Source: Desulfobacterales bacterium
Lineage (GTDB): Bacteria > Desulfobacterota > DSM-4660 > Desulfatiglandales > Desulfatiglandaceae
Assembly (NCBI GenBank): GCA_021107495.1
Contig: JAIOSR010000518.1
Span: forward strand, 1 to 5,826
Length of the DNA stretch: 5,826 nucleotides
Reading direction: 5' to 3'
Below, piece by piece: positions 1 to 5,345 of the stretch (positions are counted from its first letter, which is position 1; each line of letters opens with the position of its first letter). The notes below the pieces were generated by a model. That model saw nothing but the letters and a program-made list of their open reading frames with translations. It made no database searches and was not told where the DNA came from. Position numbers and translations under genes: made by a program.

Positions 1-635
1 CCGATGAACTGGCCATGCTGGACATCGCCGCAACCCTGGAAAACCGGAAAACCCGCCTGGAATGGGTAAAAAACGTTTCATCAGTAATTAATATTCCGTT
101 GACCATGGGAGGGGGCATTGCGAGTCTTGAAGATATCGAAGAGGTCCTTGAGGCGGGCGCTGCAAAGATATCCATGAACAGTGCGGCAGTGAAAAATCCC
201 GATCTCATAATGGAAGCGGCCCAAAAATTCGGGAAAGACAGGATTACAGTGGCCGTCGATGCCAGAAGAAACAAGGATATGCCTTCCGGATTTGAACTTG
301 TGGTTTCAGGCGGGACCAAGCCCGTTTTAAAAGATGCGATTGAATGGGCAAAAAAATGTCAGGAATTAGGCGCGGGCGTGATCCTCCCCACCAGCATGGA
401 CGGCGATGGTACCCAAACCGGGTATGACCTGGAGTTTACAAAGGCCATTTCAGACGCCGTAGACCTGCCGGTGGTAGCTTCAGGAGGCGCCGGCAACCTG
501 GAACATTTTTATGAGGGCGTTGTAAAAGGGGGCGCCCAAATCCTTTTAGCCGCGTCGGTTTTTCATTATCGTACCTTGAGCATCAGGGAGATCAAGGAAT
601 ATCTGAGAGACAAAGGTTTGAAGGTCGAGCTTTGA
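1..635 (+). CDS. hisF: Imidazole glycerol phosphate synthase cyclase subunit HisF (5' end missing)
   Basis: HisF is the cyclase half of the cytoplasmic HisFH complex. It takes ammonia released by the HisH glutaminase and converts PRFAR to imidazole glycerol phosphate and AICAR, linking histidine and purine synthesis. The reading frame is already open at base 3 (DELAMLDIAAT), so the gene enters from the left edge. About 210 residues are present of a usual ~250, so roughly the first 40-45 are missing, including the first catalytic Asp on strand 1. The visible part is a typical (beta/alpha)8 barrel: MGGGI at about visible residues 35-39, MNSAAVKNP at about 58-66, TSMDGDGT at 130-137 containing the second catalytic Asp, phosphate-binding SGGAG at about 160-164, and AASVFH near the end. 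The C-terminus is intact. The HAD gene starts 27 bp downstream. The identification is firm; placing it at the end of a his operon is inference. Confidence 0.96.
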   Translation, partial: DELAMLDIAATLENRKTRLEWVKNVSSVINIPLTMGGGIASLEDIEEVLEAGAAKISMNSAAVKNPDLIMEAAQKFGKDRITVAVDARRNKDMPSGFELVVSGGTKPVLKDAIEWAKKCQELGAGVILPTSMDGDGTQTGYDLEFTKAISDAVDLPVVASGGAGNLEHFYEGVVKGGAQILLAASVFHYRTLSIREIKEYLRDKGLKVEL

Positions 636-662
636 GCAGAGACAGTTTCTATAACGAGGATA

Positions 663-1259
663 ATGAAAAATAATATGAACGCAAATTCAGCTAAGATTTC
701 GCCCCGTGAACTGGCATTTGATATTGACGGTGTGGTTGCCGATACTTTTCGAATTTTTATAGAAACGGCAAAGGAAAAATACGGCATTGAAATTGAATAC
801 GAAGATATCACGGAGTATGAGTTCTGGGAAGTCCTTGATATTGATTTTGAAACCACCCAGGATATCATCCAAATGATCCTTGACAACCCCCTTAAAATGG
901 GCATACGGCCTATCACGGGCGCGGTAGAGGTATTGACCAGGCTTTCACAAATTGAACCGCTCCTTTTTGTGACGGCCAGACCCGACAGAGAAGCAATTCT
1001 CAAATGGGCTCGGAAAGAACTCGGGTTGCCCGGTACAAACACCATACATATTGAAGCGTCCGGGACACACAGGGAAAAACTCCCTATACTTTTAGAGCAC
1101 GGGATCAAGTATTTTGTGGAAGACCGGCTTGAAACATGCTTTCTCCTGGACGAAGCCTCTGTGACGCCGATTGTTTTCGATCAACCGTGGAACCGCAAAC
1201 CCCATCCCTTTAAAACAGTAAGGAACTGGCAGGAAATTGCGGCCATGATTGACTGGTAG
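663..1259 (+). CDS. HAD-superfamily hydrolase, 5'-nucleotidase (NT5C)-like
   Basis: This is a 198-residue cytoplasmic phosphohydrolase of the HAD superfamily. All four motifs are visible: motif I FDIDG with nucleophile D20 and acid/base D22, motif II FVTARP with T104, motif III K139 (REKLP), and motif IV FVEDR with E153 and D154 for Mg2+. A helical cap lies between motifs I and II at about residues 28-95. The FDQPWN stretch near residue 172 and the overall size resemble NT5C-type deoxynucleotidase-like proteins, so a nucleotide monophosphate or similar small phosphoester is the likely substrate. Substrate specificity cannot be read from the sequence. The start is uncertain: GAGGA at 656-660 lies only 2 bp before ATG 663 but 14 bp before an alternative ATG at 675. 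The conserved region begins near residue 17, so either start leaves the enzyme whole. It sits between hisF and fmdB on one strand, probably cotranscribed, with no evident pathway link. Confidence 0.88.
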   Translation: MKNNMNANSAKISPRELAFDIDGVVADTFRIFIETAKEKYGIEIEYEDITEYEFWEVLDIDFETTQDIIQMILDNPLKMGIRPITGAVEVLTRLSQIEPLLFVTARPDREAILKWARKELGLPGTNTIHIEASGTHREKLPILLEHGIKYFVEDRLETCFLLDEASVTPIVFDQPWNRKPHPFKTVRNWQEIAAMIDW

Positions 1260-1287
1260 AATATTTAATTGAAACGGGGGGTGGACC

Positions 1288-1452
1288 ATGCCTACATATG
1301 AGTACAAATGTGAAAAATGTAAAAAGCGTTTTTCCCTGATGATGACAATTTCGGAATATGAAAAGAAAAAAATCAGGTGTCCGAAATGTAAATCCGTCAG
1401 GGTGAAGCAACAGATTACCTCTTTTGAGGCAATTACCTCCAGTAAGAGTTAG
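1288..1452 (+). CDS. FmdB-family small zinc-ribbon protein
   Basis: This 54-residue protein opens with MPTYEYKC, the characteristic start of the FmdB/CxxC_CxxC regulatory-protein family. Two knuckles, C8-x2-C11 and C31-x2-C34, would bind one Zn2+. The tail is short (ITSSKS), with only a hint of the Ser-rich end that family members often carry. A G-rich Shine-Dalgarno-like stretch (GGGGGGTGG) ends 3 bp before the ATG. FmdB proteins are named after a proposed regulator in formamidase clusters, but most have no demonstrated function. Here no formamidase is nearby, so I assign the family and no role. It begins 28 bp after the HAD stop and is probably the last gene of that transcript. The gene is short but well supported by its knuckles and the conserved N-terminus. 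Confidence 0.88.
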   Translation: MPTYEYKCEKCKKRFSLMMTISEYEKKKIRCPKCKSVRVKQQITSFEAITSSKS

Positions 1453-1566
1453 TGGTCTGTTTTTATTCAGGCCCTATAATGTTAAGCCTTTTCCTTGGGT
1501 TCTGCATATCCAAGGCTAAGTCAAGCTGCAATTTAAGGTGTTAATTTTACAACAATAATTGCTCTA

Positions 1567-1686
1567 TTTAAAATCCCCCCTGCCCCCCTTTAGAAAGGGG
1601 GGGGGACTGCGTTTTTGCATTTAATGAAAATCAAGTCATTTCAAAATCGTCCCCCTTTTTTAAAGGGGGATTGTGGGGGATTTTTA
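1567..1686. repeat. MITE-like intergenic palindrome with C-run/G-run hairpins
   Basis: Two related half-units face each other. The left half reads AAAATCCCCC, TGCCCCCCTTTA, then GAAA and a run of nine G. The right half, read on the other strand, repeats the same order: AAAATCCCCC, a short spacer, CCCCCTTTA, AAAA and a run of five G followed by AC. The outer arms 1570-1579 and 1675-1684 are perfect 10-bp complements, and 1584-1592 pairs with 1661-1669. Each half can also fold alone: CCCCCCTTT/AAAGGGGGG at 1583-1602, and CCCCCTTT/AAAGGGGG at 1651-1669. The element is bounded by TTTA on the left and TTTTTA on the right, compatible with a TA target duplication but not proof of one. Such elements are familiar as dispersed intergenic repeats in environmental bacterial genomes. 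Its G/C-run hairpins could also slow or end transcription from the fmdB side, although no classical hairpin-plus-U-run is seen. Confidence 0.7.
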
Positions 1687-1737
1687 TCCACCTGTAACTA
1701 CGACCTTGATGTTTCCCCGTGCCATACCAGTCCTCAA

Positions 1738-1766
1738 TTGACAAAACAGACATTATCAACTAAAGA
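1738..1766 (+). promoter_or_regulatory. Candidate sigma70-type promoter for the zinc-ribbon/queD/kdsB unit
   Basis: A perfect -35 hexamer TTGACA lies at 1738-1743. A weak -10 candidate, TAAAGA, follows at 1761-1766 after a 17-bp spacer and matches the consensus at three of six positions. The site stands about 45 bp before the next start codon, in the right place for the first gene of a unit. The exact -35 and the good spacing argue for it; the poor -10 argues against it. Confidence 0.4.
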
Positions 1767-1796
1767 GTGAAAGTTCTTGAATGTTTAAAAAGAAAA

Positions 1797-1804
1797 GAGG
1801 AGGT
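1797..1804 (+). promoter_or_regulatory. Strong Shine-Dalgarno (GAGGAGGT) fixing the start of the zinc-ribbon gene
   Basis: GAGGAGGT is an almost full anti-Shine-Dalgarno complement and lies 8 bp before ATG 1813. It supports both that start codon and the view that this small open frame is truly translated. Confidence 0.85.
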
Positions 1805-1812
1805 CATAGACT

Positions 1813-2079
1813 ATGAAATGCCCCCATTGCGAAAAAGACATACCCGGTTCCCCCTGTCCGCAGTGTGATGCGACAAACCCTGATGATGCCAAATATTGTA
1901 TGGAATGCGGGTCATTCCTGGGCAGAGATGAAGAGGATGTAACGGAAGATGACAATGGATTGAACTTCGAAGACAGGGTCCTTTGTCCTGACGGCAACTG
2001 TACCGGTATTATCGAAAACGGCAGGTGTACCGAGTGCGGCAGGACCCCAGAGGAAGCAAAGAAGGGCGATAAGGATTAA
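1813..2079 (+). CDS. Small multi-zinc-ribbon protein of unknown function
   Basis: This is an 88-residue protein with ten cysteines in knuckle spacing. C3-x2-C6, C15-x2-C18 and C29-x2-C32 form the N-terminal half; the context around the third pair (NPDDAKYCMECG) is typical of double zinc-ribbon (DZANK-like) domains. An acidic linker of about residues 38-55 follows. The C-terminal half carries C58-x4-C63 and C72-x2-C75 in a CPDGNC...GRCTECG pattern that recalls small proteins of Desulfobacterota. Eight cysteines could bind two Zn2+, leaving C3/C6 as an extra half-site. No signal peptide or membrane segment is seen, so it is probably cytoplasmic. The Shine-Dalgarno is excellent. queD starts 12 bp after the stop, so they are probably cotranscribed. 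A role in nucleic-acid or protein binding, or as a metal-binding accessory, is conceivable, but nothing in the sequence decides it. Confidence 0.85.
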   Translation: MKCPHCEKDIPGSPCPQCDATNPDDAKYCMECGSFLGRDEEDVTEDDNGLNFEDRVLCPDGNCTGIIENGRCTECGRTPEEAKKGDKD

Positions 2080-2091
2080 GGGAAGAAACCG

Positions 2092-2463
2092 ATGTATGAA
2101 TTAAAAATCATTTCCCAGTTTGCAGCGGCCCACCGGCTCAGGGAATATGAAGGCAAATGCGAGAATCTACACGGACATAACTGGAAAGTAGAAGTGTATG
2201 TCACGGGAAACAAGCTTGGAAAAAATGGACTGTTAATCGATTTCAAGCTTATTAAAGAGGCTACCAAAAATGTATTGAATGAACTGGACCATAAGTTCTT
2301 GAATGAACTGGATGCGTTTAAGACCATCAATCCATCCTCGGAAAATATTGCCCGCCATATATTTACGGAACTCTCCCGGGAGGTGAACACGGAAGATATC
2401 AAGGTAAGCAGGATCACGACCTGGGAATCAGATTCCGCATGCGCAAGTTATACGGAACCATGA
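2092..2463 (+). CDS. queD: 6-carboxy-5,6,7,8-tetrahydropterin synthase (QueD/PTPS family)
   Basis: QueD converts 7,8-dihydroneopterin triphosphate to 6-carboxytetrahydropterin, the second step toward preQ0 and the queuosine tRNA modification. At 123 residues it has the standard QueD length. The zinc ligands are visible as H14 (FAAAHRL) and H27/H29 (NLHGHNW), and the catalytic Cys is C23, four residues before the HGH motif. Other family signatures are LIDF (48-51), LDHKFLN (65-71), NPSSENIA (80-87), and E112 in TTWESDSACASY, which should contact the pterin. The Cys in the C-x3-HGH arrangement favours QueD over PTPS enzymes lacking it, though QueD, PTPS-III-like and dual-function members are not easily separated by eye. 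A modest GGGAAG Shine-Dalgarno precedes the ATG. The gene lies 12 bp after the zinc-ribbon gene and overlaps kdsB by 4 bp. No queC, queE or queF is visible in the window. Confidence 0.93.
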   Translation: MYELKIISQFAAAHRLREYEGKCENLHGHNWKVEVYVTGNKLGKNGLLIDFKLIKEATKNVLNELDHKFLNELDAFKTINPSSENIARHIFTELSREVNTEDIKVSRITTWESDSACASYTEP

Positions 2464-3191
2464 AAATTTTTGCCTTTATACCCGCAAGATATCAATCAAC
2501 CCGTTTTCCGGGAAAGCCTTTGTCGCTGATCGCCGGCAGGCCCATGATTCAGCACGTTTATGAACGTGCTGTTTTGTGCCCCGAGCTCTCCGAGGTCTAT
2601 GTGGCAACCGACGACGAACGTATTTCAGACTGCGTTCACGGGTTCGGGGGAAAGGTTGTGATGACGAAAAAGGCTCATCAGTCCGGCACCGATCGTATCA
2701 GTGAGGCCGCTCTCAAAACCGGTCTGGAAAAACAGGACATTATTGTAAATATCCAGGGAGATCAACCCCTGTTCGACCCAACCGTCATTACCCTCCTGGT
2801 CAAGCCGTTTGTGGACGATGAATCCATTCACATGACCACCCTGAAATGGAAGATCACCGAGGACAGCCATATCCGGAATCCAAACCATGTTAAAGTTGTC
2901 ACGGACAATCAGGGGTTTGCCATATATTTTTCGCGATGCCCGATTCCCTATTTTCGCGATACCGGATCCGGAACGTATTATAAACATCTCGGGTTTTATG
3001 GCTACCGCATGGAATTTTTGACCCGATTTACAAGGCTTTCCCAGGGAAAACTGGAGTCCGCTGAGAAGCTGGAACAATTAAGGGCACTTGAACACGGCTT
3101 CAAGATCAAGGTGATGGAAACGCCTTTTAATTCCGTTGAAGTGGATGTTCCTGGAGATATTGAGACCGTCGAAAAAATCCTCCAAGGATAA
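2460..3191 (+). CDS. kdsB: 3-deoxy-manno-octulosonate cytidylyltransferase (CMP-Kdo synthetase)
   Basis: KdsB activates Kdo with CTP to CMP-Kdo in the cytoplasm, supplying the inner-core sugar of lipopolysaccharide. I chose ATG 2460, giving 243 residues within the normal 240-260 range, because MKIFAFIPARYQSTRFPGKPL is the canonical family start and the ATG overlaps the queD stop as ATGA. The longer frame from 2439 adds seven residues unlike the family and has no Shine-Dalgarno. In 243-residue numbering: the nucleotide-binding loop is at about 6-21, ATDDERI at 49-55, GTDRI at 76-80, NIQGDQP at 97-103 with metal-binding D101, YKHLGFYGYR at 174-183, LEQLRALE at 204-211, and VDVPGD at 228-233 with the second metal Asp D229. 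All expected residues are intact. The overlap implies translational coupling to queD although the pathways are unrelated. No clear terminator follows. Confidence 0.96.
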   Translation: MKIFAFIPARYQSTRFPGKPLSLIAGRPMIQHVYERAVLCPELSEVYVATDDERISDCVHGFGGKVVMTKKAHQSGTDRISEAALKTGLEKQDIIVNIQGDQPLFDPTVITLLVKPFVDDESIHMTTLKWKITEDSHIRNPNHVKVVTDNQGFAIYFSRCPIPYFRDTGSGTYYKHLGFYGYRMEFLTRFTRLSQGKLESAEKLEQLRALEHGFKIKVMETPFNSVEVDVPGDIETVEKILQG

Positions 3192-3302
3192 TGAACCAGG
3201 GAAAGACAAGATTGCCTGATAACTGTTTAGACGTATCTGATCAATATTTGGGGGAAGTCGAATTTATGCAGACATCTCTTGAATAACCACCGGTGCGTCC
3301 GT

Positions 3303-3525
3303 CATGGCATGGGGAACTCTTTTCAAAGAGCCGCATAACCTTGCTGTAGCTCCAATCACGGCTGTCCTCTTTACAATTCGGGTCCGGACAGCCCCTTCAA
3401 AGATAGCACCTATTATGTCTGGCTGTCCCGCCTGTCGGAAGCCGACTGGTTAAGGTATTTGGGGCGTGGCAGATGCGTTGTAAAAATAAAAATGCGCCTC
3501 TTTGAAAAGAGTTCCCCATGCCTTG
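3303..3525. repeat. 223-bp element bounded by 34-bp near-perfect inverted repeats
   Basis: The left arm (3303-3336) and right arm (3492-3525) are reverse complements at 32 of 34 positions, including an uninterrupted 25-bp core (3306-3330 with 3498-3522). The two mismatches are 3305/3523 and 3331/3497. Each arm also contains its own small palindrome, CTCTTT-TC-AAAGAG on the left and CTCTTT-GA-AAAGAG on the right. The enclosed 155 bp (3337-3491) hold further GGCTGTCC/GGACAGCC complementarity. No flanking target-site duplication is obvious and no transposase frame is present. The two main readings are a non-autonomous mobile element (MITE) or a structured RNA whose ends close in a long stem. It does not match tRNA, SRP RNA, tmRNA, RNase P or 6S RNA landmarks that I recognise. 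Confidence 0.75.
3360..3443. repeat. Competing hairpins inside the inverted-repeat element
   Basis: GGCTGTCC occurs at 3360-3367 and again at 3421-3428. Its exact complement GGACAGCC lies between them at 3386-3393. The middle copy can pair with either neighbour (loops of 18 and 27 nt), giving mutually exclusive stems. The right-hand copy can alternatively form a local stem with GGAAGCC at 3437-3443, with one bulged G. The pairing is visible directly; a functional switch is conjecture. Confidence 0.5.
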
Positions 3526-3578
3526 CCACTATGGAATATCACCGCTACTTATTGAGCTGTTACGTTTAGATTTTTTTT

Positions 3579-5345
3579 ATGATGCTAATGCTGCCCTCAA
3601 ACACGGTCTGGAAACTAAAACCCCCTTCCCCTTCGGCTTCACAGCTTGCCCTTGAAGCCGGTTTGACTCCCTTGCAGGCGCAATTACTCATAAACCGCGG
3701 GATCTCTGATCCGTCACAGGCAAAGTCATTTTTGTGTCCACGCCTCGCCGATATGGCGGACCCTATGCTCCTGAAGGACATGGATTTCGCCCTTGCCGTG
3801 ATCCTCAAAGCGGTTGAGGATCGAAAAAAGATTACAATATATGGAGATTATGATGCTGACGGGCTGACTGCCACTGCCCTTTTGCTGAACTTCTTTACAT
3901 GTCTTGGAATTGAAACCTCATTTTACATCCCCAACCGGTTAAGGGAGGGTTACGGCCTGAACAAAAATGCCGTTGAGACCATCGCGGCAGACGGGACAGG
4001 CCTGATCATCACGGTAGACTGCGGCATCTCAAATTCAAAAGAGATCGCTTTTGCAAAAAGTCTGGGAATAAGTGTTGTAGTTACGGACCATCACCAGGTC
4101 CCGCAAGGCTTTGCAGCCGATTATCCGGTTGTAGACCCTCACCGGGCCGATTGCCCCTTCCCGTTCAAAGACCTTGCAGGTGTGGGGTTGGCTTTTTTCT
4201 TGTCGGTTGCCGTAAGGACTGCACTGCGTAAAAAAGGCTGGTTCGAAACAGTACCCGAACCCGACTTGAAGGACTATCTTGATCTGGTTGCATTAGGAAC
4301 CGTTGCCGACAGGGTGCCCCTTCTTGATCAGAACCGAATACTTGTGAGTAGCGGCCTGGGGGTGATGGGCAGGTCCCGGTGGGAAGGGATAAAGGCCATG
4401 CTCAATGTTTCCGGAATTGAGGACCCGGACATTACTGCGGATGATCTGGCTTTCAGACTTGGCCCCAGGCTCAACGCCCCCGGCAGGATCGATGATCCCG
4501 GGATAGTCGTAGAAATCCTTACAACTGATGATACCCTTCTGGCAAAAGACCTTGCCTTGGTCATTAATGACGCAAATATTAAACGCCAGGGCGTTGAACG
4601 CCGTATTCTTGGCAAAATAGAAGCAAAGATAAAAAAAACAGAGGGGATCAATGATCGCAGTGCCCTTGTCATGTCAGGGGAAGACTGGCACAAGGGGGTC
4701 CTGGGTATTGTGGCATCAAGGCTCGTGGATAAATATAACCGCCCCGCCCTTGTCCTTGATGTTCAGGACGGCATGGCCGTCGGGTCAGGAAGAAGTATTG
4801 ATGGTTTCAATCTTTATGAGGCATTGAGCCGGCTGGGACATCTTTTTGAGAAATTCGGCGGCCATGCACATGCAGCCGGATTTACATTGAAGGCAACAAA
4901 CCTTGAGACACTGAGAAGTGAATTAGAAGCTCTTGCCGGAAAAACCCTGAAGCATGAGGCCCTGGTTCCTACAATCGACCTGGACTCCGAGGTTTCCCTC
5001 GGCCACATAACTTTCGACATGGTCAGACAGGTGAGGGTCTTAGGCCCGTTTGGAGATGGAAATCCCGAACCGGTCTTTGTGGCCCGTTCATTGGAAGTTG
5101 CAGAATCCCGGGTTGTAGGTGAGAGGCACCTTAAACTCAGGGTAAGTCAGGGAGGAACTACCCATGAGGCAATCGGTTTCGGGCTGTCTGATAAACATCC
5201 CCTCAAGGGAAAGACCGTCAGCATGGTCTTCACTCCGGAGCTGAACCGCTGGAAGGGATATGAGCGTATTCAGCTCCGGATTATTGACTTAATCCTCGAA
5301 AATCCTGGCAGCAAGCTCGATGTCTTCGGGACAGAAAACAAATAG
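3579..5345 (+). CDS. recJ: Single-stranded-DNA-specific 5'-3' exonuclease RecJ
   Basis: RecJ degrades single-stranded DNA 5' to 3' in recombination and mismatch/base-excision repair. The frame gives 588 residues, a normal RecJ length. DHH motifs in order: YGDYDADG (88-95; D90, D92, D94), VDCGI (146-150), TDHHQ (169-173) and VDPHR (185-189). LGPRLNAPGR follows at 294-303. The DHHA1 domain has SGRSIDGFNLYEAL (403-416) and GGHAHAAG (427-434). The OB-fold part contains LGPFGDGNPEPVF (488-500) and ends near residue 572. All metal-binding residues are present. The start is uncertain: ATG occurs at 3579, 3582 and 3588, none has a Shine-Dalgarno, and an in-frame TAG at 3567 blocks anything longer. 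Homology begins at VWKLKPP (10-16), so all three starts keep the conserved domains. The last ~15 residues are non-conserved and overlap the convergent ACT gene by 57 bp. Confidence 0.96.
   Translation: MMLMLPSNTVWKLKPPSPSASQLALEAGLTPLQAQLLINRGISDPSQAKSFLCPRLADMADPMLLKDMDFALAVILKAVEDRKKITIYGDYDADGLTATALLLNFFTCLGIETSFYIPNRLREGYGLNKNAVETIAADGTGLIITVDCGISNSKEIAFAKSLGISVVVTDHHQVPQGFAADYPVVDPHRADCPFPFKDLAGVGLAFFLSVAVRTALRKKGWFETVPEPDLKDYLDLVALGTVADRVPLLDQNRILVSSGLGVMGRSRWEGIKAMLNVSGIEDPDITADDLAFRLGPRLNAPGRIDDPGIVVEILTTDDTLLAKDLALVINDANIKRQGVERRILGKIEAKIKKTEGINDRSALVMSGEDWHKGVLGIVASRLVDKYNRPALVLDVQDGMAVGSGRSIDGFNLYEALSRLGHLFEKFGGHAHAAGFTLKATNLETLRSELEALAGKTLKHEALVPTIDLDSEVSLGHITFDMVRQVRVLGPFGDGNPEPVFVARSLEVAESRVVGERHLKLRVSQGGTTHEAIGFGLSDKHPLKGKTVSMVFTPELNRWKGYERIQLRIIDLILENPGSKLDVFGTENK

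Larger units (their letters stand above)
1453..1812. other. Intergenic region between fmdB and the zinc-ribbon gene
   Basis: These 360 bp hold no credible gene. The first part (1453-1566) is AT-rich. It contains a weak 6-bp inverted repeat (AGCCTT at 1485-1490 and AAGGCT at 1512-1517) with a long loop and no T-run, so it is not a convincing terminator. The middle (about 1567-1686) is a MITE-like palindrome, listed separately. The last part (1687-1812) carries a candidate promoter and the ribosome-binding site of the next gene. Its length and content suggest a transcription-unit boundary. Confidence 0.7.
3192..3578. other. Intergenic region between kdsB and recJ
   Basis: These 387 bp contain no gene I can support. 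Bases 3192-3302 show no recognisable terminator or promoter. Bases 3303-3525 form the large inverted-repeat element listed separately. Bases 3526-3578 lead into recJ and end in a run of eight T directly abutting the first ATG. Two open stretches without stops exist, about 61 codons on the minus strand (3267-3449) and about 76 codons on the plus strand (3339-3566). Neither has a proper start with a Shine-Dalgarno or resembles a family I know, so they may be chance or gene remnants. Confidence 0.65.

Noticed and set aside
566..1108. Open minus-strand frame of about 180 codons opposite the HAD gene
   Set aside because: It lies antisense to a gene with all four HAD motifs, has no recognisable domain and is Ser-rich in the manner of antisense shadows.
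1485..1517. Inverted repeat AGCCTT/AAGGCT after fmdB as a terminator
   Set aside because: The stem is only 6 bp with a loop over 20 nt and no T-run follows.
2439..2459. Upstream ATG that would lengthen KdsB by seven residues
   Set aside because: It has no Shine-Dalgarno and the added residues do not match the family start. ATG 2460 gives the canonical N-terminus and an ATGA overlap.
2625..3077. Open minus-strand frame of about 150 codons opposite kdsB
   Set aside because: It is antisense to a fully conserved KdsB, and its translation resembles no known family.
3459..3486. TTGGGG/TAAAAA as a recJ promoter
   Set aside because: The -35 matches at only three positions and the -10 sits in an A-rich run, so the match is too weak to annotate.
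3303..3525. Inverted-repeat element as a 6S, SRP, tmRNA or RNase P RNA
   Set aside because: None of the conserved landmarks of those RNAs that I can recall is present; the resemblance is limited to a long closing stem.
3339..3566. Plus-strand open stretch of about 76 codons ahead of recJ
   Set aside because: The only ATG near a usable position lies inside the right repeat arm without a Shine-Dalgarno, and the translation resembles no family I know.
4328..4693. Open minus-strand frame of about 120 codons opposite recJ
   Set aside because: It lies wholly antisense to the conserved RecJ core, has no family resemblance and shows shadow-like composition.
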